This document shows, piece after piece, positions 1 to 7,328 of a stretch of 13,083 nucleotides of DNA (positions are counted from its first letter, which is position 1; the number at the start of each line of letters is the position of its first letter). The notes below the pieces were generated by a model. The model did no database searches. It saw only the letters and a program-made list of their open reading frames with translations, and was not told the origin of the DNA. The stretch is taken from contig RGES01000026.1 of the NCBI GenBank assembly GCA_009917805.1, positions 1-13,083 of the forward strand, read 5' to 3'. The DNA comes from Verrucomicrobiota bacterium. Its GTDB lineage: Bacteria; Verrucomicrobiota; Verrucomicrobiia; Opitutales; UBA953. The position numbers and the translations under genes are program-made.

Positions 1-968
1 AGGACGGTGAAAGCCTCTTCGGCCTTCGGAATCTGGGCGGCAAGGAAGTTGGCCTTACCCTCGATGAAGGCGAAGCCCAGCTTCTTGAGCCCGGCGGAAA
101 GCTGGGCGATGCCGGCGGCGTTCACTTCGCGGGTCCGGCGGACGAAGGCGTCGTCATCGAGCGCCGCTTCGGCGGCGGCGAGCGCGGGCAGGTTCACGTT
201 GAACGGCTGGCGGACGCGATTGAGCAGGCCGCAGACTTCGGTCGAACCCATCAGGTAGCCGACCCGCAATCCGGCGAGACCATAAGCCTTGGAGAACGTA
301 CGGGAGAGGACGACCTTGCGGCCGGACTTCATCAGCGGCCGGAGGTCGGCGGAGGCCTCGAGATATTCCGTGTAGGCCTCGTCGAGGCAGAAGATGACGT
401 CTTCGGGCAAGGATGCGGCGAAGGCGAGGATGTCGGCCGGATCGTCGGTCCCGCCGGTCGGGTTGTTAGGACTGGCCAGGAAGACGATGCGGGTCTTCGA
501 GGTGACCGCGGCGCGCATGGCCTTGAGGTCATGACGATACCCAGGCATCGGGACTTCGACCGGCGTCGCTCCGAACAGCATCGTCGCCAGCTTGTAGACG
601 ATGAAGGCCTGGGAGCCGAAGACCACCTCGTCGCCCGGACGAAGGAAAGCCTGCGCAAGCAGGATCATCACTTCATTGGAACCGTTCCCGATGACGAAAT
701 TACCCGGCTCCAGGGACCACTTGCGGGCGAGCTTCTCGCGCAGGAAGGTGCAGCCGCCGTCGGGATAGAGGTGACAGTGCTCGAGCGCCTTATGGGCGGC
801 CGCGAGACCGAGGGGCGAAGGACCCAGCGGATTCTCGTTCGACGCCAGCTTGATGACGGCGGACGGATCGAGGCCGAACTCGCGGGCGACCACCTCGATA
901 GGCCGGCCGGCCTCATAGACGGGCTGGGTGAGGACGGGCCGATTGGCTAGGTCTGAATAGGAAGCCAT
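1..968 (-). CDS. hisC: Histidinol-phosphate aminotransferase, 3' end outside window
   Basis: PLP-dependent class I/II aminotransferase that converts imidazole acetol-phosphate and glutamate to histidinol phosphate in histidine synthesis (cytoplasm). I translated 322 residues from the ATG at 968. Visible family marks: SNENPLGPS at residues 43-51, YPDGG at 68-72, SPNNPTG at 166-172, DEAY at 196-199, the PLP-lysine motif SRTFSKAYGLAGLRVGY at 222-238 (Schiff-base Lys227) and the phosphate-binding Arg235. HisC proteins are usually about 350-370 residues, so roughly 40 residues lie beyond the left edge. An AAGG six bases before the ATG supports the start. No other his gene is visible here; it diverges from the RmlD-like gene across 97 bp. 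HisC paralogues can also act on aromatic amino acids, so the substrate is inferred, but the fold and motifs are clear. Confidence 0.88.
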   Translation of the reverse strand, partial: MASYSDLANRPVLTQPVYEAGRPIEVVAREFGLDPSAVIKLASNENPLGPSPLGLAAAHKALEHCHLYPDGGCTFLREKLARKWSLEPGNFVIGNGSNEVMILLAQAFLRPGDEVVFGSQAFIVYKLATMLFGATPVEVPMPGYRHDLKAMRAAVTSKTRIVFLASPNNPTGGTDDPADILAFAASLPEDVIFCLDEAYTEYLEASADLRPLMKSGRKVVLSRTFSKAYGLAGLRVGYLMGSTEVCGLLNRVRQPFNVNLPALAAAEAALDDDAFVRRTREVNAAGIAQLSAGLKKLGFAFIEGKANFLAAQIPKAEEAFTV

Positions 969-995
969 GAAGGACCTTACCAATGCGACAGTTCG

Positions 996-1012
996 CACGC
1001 TTGGCAAGCGTG
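996..1012. promoter_or_regulatory. 17-bp inverted repeat between hisC and the RmlD-like gene
   Basis: CACGCTT (996-1002), a 3-base centre GGC, and AAGCGTG (1006-1012) form a perfect 7-bp dyad in the divergent 969-1065 intergenic region. A third copy of the half-site AAGCGTG lies at 1055-1061, just before the ATG at 1066. The placement suits an operator serving both genes, but no regulator is identified and no clear -35/-10 pair is seen. Confidence 0.35.
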
Positions 1013-1065
1013 AGCGACCGCCCTCCCCGCTTGCCACTGGCACCGCCGAGGCTTAAGCGTGCACC

Positions 1066-2031
1066 ATGAAACTCGTCGTCACCGGCGCCTCCGGATTCCT
1101 TGGTCGCGAGGTCTGCCTTGCCGCCCTGCGACGCGGACATGAGGTCCTGGCGCTGGGCGGATCCCGGGCGCCGACGATCCCCGGCGTGAAACAGGCTCGC
1201 GCCTTCGACCTGTGCTCCGAAGCCGCCCTCGAAGCCCTCATCCTCGAAGAATTCCCCCATGCCGTCGTGCATTGCGCGGCCTTGCCGACCATCGAGACCT
1301 GCCTCGCCGAACCGGCCAAAGCCAAAGCGCTCAACGCCGAAGTGCCGAAGAAGCTGGCCCAGCTCTGCTTCCACCTCGGAGCGAAGCTCGTCCACCTCTC
1401 GACCGACACCGTCTTCGACGGCGTCGCCGGCAACTATCAGCCCACGGACAAGCCGGCGCCGCTCAATCTCTACGGCGAGACCAAGGCCGCCGCGGAAGTC
1501 GAGGTCCTGCGCTACGGCCGCGAGCATGCCGCCGTGCTGCGCACGTCACCGATCATCGGCAATTCCGTGACCGGCGACCGCGGCCTCCATGAGCGCTTGT
1601 TCGCGTCTTGGAAGGAAGGCCGGCCGAGTTCGTTGTTCACGGACGAGATCCGCCAGCCCGTCGAGGTGTCGAATCTCGCCGACGTGACGATCGAGCTGTG
1701 CGAGCGACCGAACCTCTCAGGGCTTTTCCACTGGGCCGGCACCGAGGCCATGAGCCGACATGAGATCGGCCTGCGCATCGCGCGGCATTTCGGACTAAAC
1801 GCCGAAACCCTCGTGCGTCCGATCAGCCGAGCCGACGTGCCGGCCGCCGCCTCCCGCCCCCGCGACCTTAGCCTCCGCCTGCACCCGCTGGCCGGCAAAC
1901 TCCGCACCCAAGCCCAATCCTTCGACGAACAGCTCGCCGCACTGCGCGTTCCGCGCGGTTGCGAAGACTGGTACGAGAAAGAGACCGGCCGAAAGGTCGT
2001 GCGTCGTCTGGAAAAAGGCATAGACTTCTGA
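1066..2031 (+). CDS. RmlD-like extended SDR, sugar-nucleotide reductase/epimerase
   Basis: NAD(P)-dependent extended short-chain dehydrogenase of the dTDP-4-dehydrorhamnose reductase (RmlD) type, 321 residues, a usual length for the family (about 280-300, slightly long). Seen: N-terminal Rossmann glycine motif TGASGFLG at residues 6-13; HCAA at 69-72; STDTVFDG at 112-119; active-site YGETK with Tyr136 and Lys140; a C-terminal segment with RPRDLSL around 285-291, like the RPxxxxL tail of RmlD. The family makes dTDP-L-rhamnose or related activated sugars for surface polysaccharide. No rmlA, rmlB or rmlC neighbour is present, so the exact substrate is unknown and a general sugar-nucleotide epimerase is possible. 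No Shine-Dalgarno sequence precedes the ATG. The next gene begins 2 nt after its stop, implying co-transcription. Confidence 0.8.
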   Translation: MKLVVTGASGFLGREVCLAALRRGHEVLALGGSRAPTIPGVKQARAFDLCSEAALEALILEEFPHAVVHCAALPTIETCLAEPAKAKALNAEVPKKLAQLCFHLGAKLVHLSTDTVFDGVAGNYQPTDKPAPLNLYGETKAAAEVEVLRYGREHAAVLRTSPIIGNSVTGDRGLHERLFASWKEGRPSSLFTDEIRQPVEVSNLADVTIELCERPNLSGLFHWAGTEAMSRHEIGLRIARHFGLNAETLVRPISRADVPAAASRPRDLSLRLHPLAGKLRTQAQSFDEQLAALRVPRGCEDWYEKETGRKVVRRLEKGIDF

Positions 2032-2033
2032 GC

Positions 2034-2729
2034 ATGGACGTCCTTCCGCGCCAAGCCGCCGACGCCGTCGCCAACATGGCGGCCGACCTTCTGCTCTTGG
2101 AGTCATACCCGGCGCCTAAGCACATCCGCTTCCGCGCCTACGCCTGGTCGGAGCCTGCGTACACCTTCGGCGTCTCGCAGTCCTGGGCCAAGTACCGCAC
2201 CCTCGTGCCGGCCCGTTATCCCCTCGTCCGACGCTGCACCGGCGGAGGCCTCGTGTCCCATCTGGACGATTGGACCTTCGCCCTCGTGATCCCTCCCGAT
2301 CACCCGCTCTTCAAGGCCGATGCCATGGCCAGCTACGCCGTCGTGCATGAAGCCCTGCTGCAGGCCCTTCTGCTTCAGGCTCAGCCCGTTAAACTGGCGC
2401 CGATGCCAGCGGGCACCCGCGATTTCCAGTCGCCTGACGACTGTTCCCGGCGCGCCGAACCCAACGACCTCGTCCGCAGTGACGACGGCCGCAAGGTCGC
2501 CGGGGCCGCGCAGAAACGCACGCGCAACGGCCTGCTCATCGAAGGGTACGTCTGGCGTCCCTTCCTGCCCGGCTGCGACTGGCTGCGCTTCGAAAAGGAT
2601 TTCACGCAGACCCTCGGAGCCGTCTTGCAAAGCCCCGCTGTCAGCGTGGCGGAGCCCACTTACAATCAGTTCGACCACGAAGGCACCTGGGGCAAGTTCG
2701 CCTCCCGGGAGTGGAACGAGCGGATCTAG
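2034..2729 (+). CDS. Lipoate-protein ligase / octanoyltransferase family protein
   Basis: Member of the BPL_LplA_LipB fold family that attaches lipoate or octanoate to lipoyl domains of 2-oxoacid dehydrogenases and glycine cleavage H protein. In the 231-residue product I see NMAADLLLLE near the N-terminus (14-23), RRCTGGGLVSH at 66-76 (the RRxSGGGxVxH ligand loop) and NDLVRSDDGRKVAGAAQKR at 144-162, where Lys154 is the family's acyl-contacting lysine. Cys137 sits eight residues before the conserved acidic residue Asp145, as I recall for the catalytic cysteine of octanoyltransferase LipM. Ligase versus octanoyltransferase is therefore open. An open frame extends upstream to 1959, but that lies inside the preceding gene; the ATG at 2034 gives the usual N-terminus. 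At 231 residues it is shorter than E. coli LplA (about 338), lacking the C-terminal accessory domain. Confidence 0.75.
   Translation: MDVLPRQAADAVANMAADLLLLESYPAPKHIRFRAYAWSEPAYTFGVSQSWAKYRTLVPARYPLVRRCTGGGLVSHLDDWTFALVIPPDHPLFKADAMASYAVVHEALLQALLLQAQPVKLAPMPAGTRDFQSPDDCSRRAEPNDLVRSDDGRKVAGAAQKRTRNGLLIEGYVWRPFLPGCDWLRFEKDFTQTLGAVLQSPAVSVAEPTYNQFDHEGTWGKFASREWNERI
2726..2729. other. Shared CTAG carrying both stop codons of convergent genes
   Basis: The palindrome CTAG gives TAG at 2727-2729 for the lipoate ligase-family gene on the plus strand and TAG (2728-2726) for mutS on the minus strand. The two genes therefore overlap by 4 bp with no room for a terminator between them. Confidence 0.9.
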
Positions 2730-5251
2730 GCGAAGAGATCGAGTTCCGGTCCGGCTTCCTTGGCCTTCGGCTTGGGCGTGGCGGGCTTCTTAGGCTCCTG
2801 AGCAGGCGTGGGCACTCCGGCCATCGGCAAGGCCTTGGCGGGCAAGCCAGAGCCGGCCTCGAGGCCGCCGAGGATCTCGCGGGCACGCTGGACGACCGCC
2901 GGAGGCATGCCGGCGAGTCGAGCCACCTGGATACCATAGGAGCGATCCGCGGCGCCCGGCACCACGCGACGTACGAAGACGATCTCGTCCTTCCATTCTT
3001 TCACGGCCACGGACCAGTTGCGCAGACGCTTCATCGAATCGGCCAGCTTGGTCAGTTCGTGATAATGGGTGGCGAACAACGTACGGGGACCGGCGTCGGC
3101 TTCGCCGTGCAGATGCTCGGCCACGGCCCAGGCGATGCTGATGCCGTCATAGGTGCTCGTCCCACGCCCGATCTCATCCAGCACCACCAAGGAACGCGTC
3201 GTGGCGTTGTTCAGGATATTGGCCGTCTCGTTCATCTCTACCATGAAGGTCGAGTTGCCGCGGGAAAGCTCATCGGAGGCGCCGACGCGACAGAAGATGC
3301 GATCGACCAGGCCGACGCGGGCGGAAACCGCCGGCACCCAGCAACCGAGATGGGCGAGCATGGCGATCAGGGCGACCTGGCGGATGTACGTCGACTTGCC
3401 GGCCATGTTCGGGCCGGTGAGCAACGCGATCTGCTCGCCGGTGCTGCTCAGCCGCGTGTCATTGGGCACGAACGAGCCGGCACCGGGACGGGCTTGCAGC
3501 ATGCGTTCCACGACCGGATGGCGGCCTTGTTCGATCTCGAGGACATCGGTGTCGTCGACCATCGGTTTGGTCCAGTTGGCTTCGCGCGCCAGTTCGGCCC
3601 AGCCGCGGACGATGTCCACCTCGGCGACGGCCTGCGCGGTGGCGAGCAACGACTCGGTGCGGGCGATGACCTCGGCCAGCAAGGCCTGGAAAAGCTCGGT
3701 CTCGCGGGCGAGAGCCTGTTCGTCGGCACGGAGAACTTCCCGCTCCTTGGCGCGCAGTTCTTCGGTGGTGAAGCGCTCGGCGTTCACCATGGTCTGCTTG
3801 CGGATGTAATCGGCCGGCACCGAGGGAAGGTTGGCCTTGGTGATCTCGATCGCATACCCGAAGGCGCCGTTGTAGCGGACCTTGAGGGACTTGATGCCGG
3901 TACGGTTCTGCTCGTTGCGCTCGAACTCGGCGATCCAGCCCTTGCTGTCGGAAGCGAGCGACCGTAGGCGGTCGAGTTCGGCGTCGAAACCGGCACGGAG
4001 AGCGCCGCCTTCGCTGAGGTCGACCGGCAGTTCGTCTCCCAAGGCGGCTTCGAGCCGGGCCAGGAGTTCGGGTTCGGGGTTGATGCGGCCGGCCTGCTCG
4101 GCGAGCGCGCCACCGGGGAGCGCCAGGAGCTCTTCGCGGATCGGCGGAAGCGAACGAAGCGTGTCGCGGACGCCACCGAGTTCGCGGGGATTCCGGAGAC
4201 GGTTCTGCAGACGGGCGAGGATGCGCGCGATGTCCCGGACGCCACGCAGGGCTTCGCCGACGCGGGAAGACGCGCCGGGGTGCTTGAAGAATTCGCCGAC
4301 GGCGTCCTGGCGTCGGGCGATCGTGGCGAGATCGGTCGAAGGCTCGGCCAGCCAGAGCGCCAGCAGACGGGCGCCCGAAGGGGTCTCCGTCCGGTCGATG
4401 GTCTCGAGCAGAGAGCCTTCACGCGAGCCGTTGGAGGAGGCGAAGAGCTCGAGGTTACGGGAGGAGGCCGCGTCGAGCAGGACCGACGAGCCCAGCTTCG
4501 TCTCGATCAGGCGGAAAAGGTTCTTCGGGCGATCGCAGAGCGAGTCGGTGACATAGCCGAGGACCGCGCCGGCGGCGCCCAAGGCCGGATGCTCATCGGT
4601 CAGGCCGAAGCCGGCCAGACCGTGCACCGAGAGCGTCTGGGCGACGAGCCTCGCTCCGGCCGAGCCATCGAAATTCCATCCCGGCAGACGCGAGGTCGCC
4701 CTGCCCTGCAGGAAGACCTCCAGCGCTTCGCGATGTTCGGCCGGCGGCTCCAATCCCTCGGGCAAGATGACTTCGCGGGGAGACACCGAATGCAGCAACG
4801 GAAGCAGCCGGGCCGGCGAAACGTCGGTCGCCAAGCGGAAATCGGCCGTCGAAACATCGAGCCAGGAGGCGTGCCACCCATGTTTGTCCCAGGAGATCGC
4901 CGCAAGGTAGTTGCCACGGCGAGAGTCCAGCTGCGAATCCTCGAGCGCCGTACCCGGCGTCAGGATACGGGTCAGGCCGCGACGCACGAGCTTGCCGGCG
5001 ACCGGCGCTTCGAGCTGGTCGCAGATCGCGACCTTCCAGCCGGCGGCGAGCAGGCGGTTGACGTAGGCCGGAGCGGCATGGTGGGGCAAGCCGGCCATCG
5101 GGGTCTCATGACGCTTCGTCAGCGTGAGTCCGAGGACCTTGGCGGCCACGACGGCATCTTCGCCGAAGACCTCGTAGAAGTCGCCGAGGCGGAAAAGCAG
5201 GATCGTCCCCGCGGCGAGCTTCTCACGAAACTCGCGGTACTGGCGCTGCAT
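2726..5251 (-). CDS. mutS: DNA mismatch repair protein MutS
   Basis: MutS recognises base mismatches and small loops and, on ATP binding, recruits MutL. From the ATG at 5251 the product is 841 residues (E. coli 853). Seen, numbered from that ATG: mismatch-reading FYE at 25-27 within RLGDFYEVF, TPMAGLPHHA at 50-59, Walker A TGPNMAGKST at 612-621, Walker B with signature VVLDEIGRGTST at 689-700, and ATHYHEL at 727-733. All motifs for an active ATPase are intact. AGGA seven bases upstream favours the 5251 ATG; a GTG at 5269 would restore the KETPM stretch before it, which resembles the TPM in other MutS N-termini, so 5269 is a serious alternative. The open frame reaches a GTG at 5320, next to a hairpin, which is unlikely. 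It ends in an acidic-hydrophobic tail, ELDLFA, resembling a sliding-clamp motif. It lies downstream of the PhoH-like gene on the same strand. Confidence 0.96.
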   Translation of the reverse strand: MQRQYREFREKLAAGTILLFRLGDFYEVFGEDAVVAAKVLGLTLTKRHETPMAGLPHHAAPAYVNRLLAAGWKVAICDQLEAPVAGKLVRRGLTRILTPGTALEDSQLDSRRGNYLAAISWDKHGWHASWLDVSTADFRLATDVSPARLLPLLHSVSPREVILPEGLEPPAEHREALEVFLQGRATSRLPGWNFDGSAGARLVAQTLSVHGLAGFGLTDEHPALGAAGAVLGYVTDSLCDRPKNLFRLIETKLGSSVLLDAASSRNLELFASSNGSREGSLLETIDRTETPSGARLLALWLAEPSTDLATIARRQDAVGEFFKHPGASSRVGEALRGVRDIARILARLQNRLRNPRELGGVRDTLRSLPPIREELLALPGGALAEQAGRINPEPELLARLEAALGDELPVDLSEGGALRAGFDAELDRLRSLASDSKGWIAEFERNEQNRTGIKSLKVRYNGAFGYAIEITKANLPSVPADYIRKQTMVNAERFTTEELRAKEREVLRADEQALARETELFQALLAEVIARTESLLATAQAVAEVDIVRGWAELAREANWTKPMVDDTDVLEIEQGRHPVVERMLQARPGAGSFVPNDTRLSSTGEQIALLTGPNMAGKSTYIRQVALIAMLAHLGCWVPAVSARVGLVDRIFCRVGASDELSRGNSTFMVEMNETANILNNATTRSLVVLDEIGRGTSTYDGISIAWAVAEHLHGEADAGPRTLFATHYHELTKLADSMKRLRNWSVAVKEWKDEIVFVRRVVPGAADRSYGIQVARLAGMPPAVVQRAREILGGLEAGSGLPAKALPMAGVPTPAQEPKKPATPKPKAKEAGPELDLFA

Positions 5252-5321
5252 CGGGGTTTCCTTTTCCACGACGAGCAGGGAAACTCCCCGCAAACGCGTG
5301 CGCAAGAACGGACTACCCACC

Positions 5322-5340
5322 CCCGCCCCGCAGGGGCGGG
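5322..5340 (-). terminator. GC-rich hairpin between the PhoH-like gene and mutS
   Basis: A perfect 8-bp stem, CCCGCCCC / GGGGCGGG, with a 3-base loop begins 8 bases after the PhoH-like stop codon. It would form in the transcript of either strand. On the minus strand it is followed by GGTGGG, not a run of U, so it is not a standard intrinsic terminator. It may be an attenuator, an RNA-stabilising 3' end, or a factor-dependent pause site dividing the two genes. Confidence 0.45.
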
Positions 5341-5347
5341 AAGTTGC

Positions 5348-6892
5348 TCACATCAGCTGGGCGGCGAGCTCGGACAGGGCGCTGCGGACGCCGTTGATCA
5401 GGCGGACGTTGGCGGTGATCGCGTGGCCTTTCATGCGCTCATGGGTGTGGATGAGGCCGTTGGACTTGCCGTCGAGGTAAGGGGTGTCGACCTGATCCAA
5501 GTCGCCGATGAGGACGACCTTGGAGCCTTCGCCGATGCGCGTGATGACCGTCTTCGCTTCGTGCGGGGTCATGTTCTGCGCTTCGTCGACGATCATGAAC
5601 GCATGACCGATGGAACGGCCGCGGATGAAGGTCATGGCCTCGATCTCGATCAGGCCGGAGTCGATGAGCCACTGGTAGGGCTTGCGCGGCTGGTTGATGG
5701 CCTGGAACTGCGAGCCGAAGATCGGCTGAGGGGTCTTCATGGCCTGGGCCTTCTTCTGGCGGCGCTGGGAATCCGTGGCGACGGCTTCCTTGGCCGTGGG
5801 CGTCGGCGCGGCGTTGCCGTTCTTGGAGAAGAGGACTTCCAGGTTGTCGAAATAGGGCTGGATGTAAGGCGACAGCTTCTCTTCCTTCGAACCCGGGAGC
5901 GCGCCGATATCCTTGCCGATCTGGACGACCGGGCGGGAGACGTAGAGCTTCTTGTAGGGAGAGAAATCGCTGAGCACCTGGGACAGCGCGGCGGCGATGG
6001 AGAGGAAGGTCTTGCCGGTACCGGCGCGTCCGAAGCAGGTCACCAGGCGGATCTCGGGATTAAGGAGGGCGTCGAGGAAGATCCACTGCTCGAAGTTCTT
6101 CGGGATGACGCGCATGCCGCGGGGCATCTGGAGACCCTTGCGGGCGCCGCTGTCCGAAGACATGAACTCCCGATAGAGGCCGAGCGGCACGAACGCTCCG
6201 TCGCCGACGTGTCGGGCCGGCTCGGTCCACGAGTCGGAAGTGAACATCACGTATTCGTTCATGATGAGGGGCGGCTCCTCCTTCACCTTCACCTGCACCT
6301 GGCCGAGCTCGCGGAAATCCCGCATCGCGGCGGCGCTCACCTTGATCGTACGGTACTCGCCTTCGTCGCTGGTCTCGACGCGGTCGTTGCGGTAGTCCTG
6401 GACGTCCATGCCGAGCGCCTGGGCCTTGAGGGCCATGCAGGCGTCCTTGGTCACGAGCACCACGGGTCCCTTCGAGGTATCGCGAAGATACAGGGCCGAG
6501 GCGATGATGCGATGGTCAGGCGCGTCGACCTGCATGAAGACCGCCCGGACGCGTTCGGCCTTCGCGCCGTTGAAGTGGTCGCGGATGAGCGACTCATTGA
6601 TGATGATGCGCAGCTCGCCGCCGTCGCGGAGCTTGGCGTGCAAGGCGCCCGGCTTCGTCGGGTCGCCTTCGGCGATGTCCTTGAGCGACCGGTTCTCGAA
6701 AAGACCACGGATGGACCGGTTCACGCGACGCGCGCTGGCGCCGAGCTGGCCTTGCTGGGTCTTCAGACGATCGAGTTCGGACAAGACCTCGACAGGCACG
6801 GCGACGATGTGCTCATCGAACTTGAACAGGGACTCGGGATCGTGAATCAGTACGTTGGTGTCCAGGACGTAAGTCTTTTTCACGTCGTTCAC
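5348..6892 (-). CDS. PhoH-like protein: PIN nuclease domain plus PhoH ATPase
   Basis: A PhoH2/YlaK-type fusion of an N-terminal PIN ribonuclease domain and a C-terminal PhoH P-loop ATPase, a family with reported RNA helicase/RNase activity. In 514 residues: PIN motif VLDTNVL at 9-15 with Asp11, Glu35, Asp126 and Asp150 as likely metal ligands; Walker A GRAGTGKT at 288-295; FIRGRS at 422-427; Walker B MIVDEAQN at 433-440; GDLDQVD at 463-469. Between LEVLF (351-355) and YQWLIDSGLIEIEA (406-419) lies an Ala/Pro/Thr/Lys-rich stretch of about 45 residues that I recall as shorter in Bacillus YlaK. Start is GTG at 6892, with AGGT five bases upstream; a second in-frame GTG three codons on is possible. 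It follows the DUF971 gene by 37 nt and precedes mutS, consistent with one transcript. Confidence 0.92.
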   Translation of the reverse strand: MNDVKKTYVLDTNVLIHDPESLFKFDEHIVAVPVEVLSELDRLKTQQGQLGASARRVNRSIRGLFENRSLKDIAEGDPTKPGALHAKLRDGGELRIIINESLIRDHFNGAKAERVRAVFMQVDAPDHRIIASALYLRDTSKGPVVLVTKDACMALKAQALGMDVQDYRNDRVETSDEGEYRTIKVSAAAMRDFRELGQVQVKVKEEPPLIMNEYVMFTSDSWTEPARHVGDGAFVPLGLYREFMSSDSGARKGLQMPRGMRVIPKNFEQWIFLDALLNPEIRLVTCFGRAGTGKTFLSIAAALSQVLSDFSPYKKLYVSRPVVQIGKDIGALPGSKEEKLSPYIQPYFDNLEVLFSKNGNAAPTPTAKEAVATDSQRRQKKAQAMKTPQPIFGSQFQAINQPRKPYQWLIDSGLIEIEAMTFIRGRSIGHAFMIVDEAQNMTPHEAKTVITRIGEGSKVVLIGDLDQVDTPYLDGKSNGLIHTHERMKGHAITANVRLINGVRSALSELAAQLM

Positions 6893-6929
6893 CGTGACCT
6901 AAACCGCGGGATGGGCAATCCGTAAAAGA

Positions 6930-7232
6930 CTATTTCGTCCCGTCGATCGCGCTCAGGTATTCCCAGCTGTAGATGCCGGTCCGATGCCCGTCGCTGAACT
7001 CGAAGGTCACGGCATAGTTCCCGACGCGGCTCAGGCCGGTGACGACGACCCCCGGGAAACGCCGAGGTCCGTCGCCGCCCCAACGCTGTCCGAGGATGTC
7101 GACCTCGCCCATGTTCTCGGCGCTCGGCGAGAGTTCGCGGAGGAGTTCGGCCCGGAGGCATTGCTCACGGCCGTCCTCCCAGGTGATGGCGACGAAATCA
7201 CCGATGATCTGCAGGTCTCGCGGCGGCCGCAT
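6930..7232 (-). CDS. DUF971 / GBBH-like N-terminal domain protein
   Basis: Stand-alone 100-residue protein of the DUF971 family (gamma-butyrobetaine hydroxylase-like N-terminal domain). Seen: ITWEDG at 16-21, LRELSPSAE at 31-39 and the hallmark VGNYAVTFEFSDGHRTGIYSWEYL at 70-93 (given here as blocks VGNYAV, FSDGH, TGIYSW, EYL). The zinc cysteines of eukaryotic gamma-butyrobetaine hydroxylase are not present; only Cys25 and His83 remain, as is common in bacterial stand-alone copies. Its function is unknown; the same domain is found fused to Mrp/NBP35 Fe-S carrier ATPases in some bacteria, hinting at iron-sulfur work, but nothing here shows that. The frame is open up to 7727, but only the ATG at 7232 avoids overlapping ybaB and matches the domain start. 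First gene of the minus-strand run ending in mutS. Confidence 0.85.
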   Translation of the reverse strand: MRPPRDLQIIGDFVAITWEDGREQCLRAELLRELSPSAENMGEVDILGQRWGGDGPRRFPGVVVTGLSRVGNYAVTFEFSDGHRTGIYSWEYLSAIDGTK

Positions 7233-7293
7233 GGCCCCACCCTGCGTCCCGTCGACGCGGTGGCAAGCAGGGAGCGGACGGCGGGACGACCTT

Positions 7294-7318
7294 GACTCCC
7301 CCGTCCGGCTCGGGAGTC
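7294..7318. promoter_or_regulatory. Inverted repeat in the DUF971/ybaB divergent region
   Basis: GACTCCC (7294-7300) and GGGAGTC (7312-7318) form a perfect 7-bp dyad with an 11-base centre, ending 10 bases before the ybaB ATG. A TTGACT hexamer at 7292-7297 overlaps the left arm and could be a -35 element for ybaB, but the base run at the matching -10 distance (AGTCTG) is poor. Possible operator, or an RNA hairpin near the ybaB start; the right arm contains the only GGAG near ybaB. Confidence 0.3.
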
Positions 7319-7328
7319 TGGTGGCACT

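Noticed and set aside
2711..3967. 418-codon open frame on the plus strand opposite the 3' half of mutS
   Set aside because: Same reasons: shadow of mutS codon pattern, no recognisable motif.
4280..6925. 881-codon open frame on the plus strand opposite mutS and the PhoH-like gene
   Set aside because: It is antisense to two genes with complete catalytic motifs, its composition (Gly, Arg, Asp, His, Leu rich) is that of a GC-rich shadow frame, and I recognise no domain in it.
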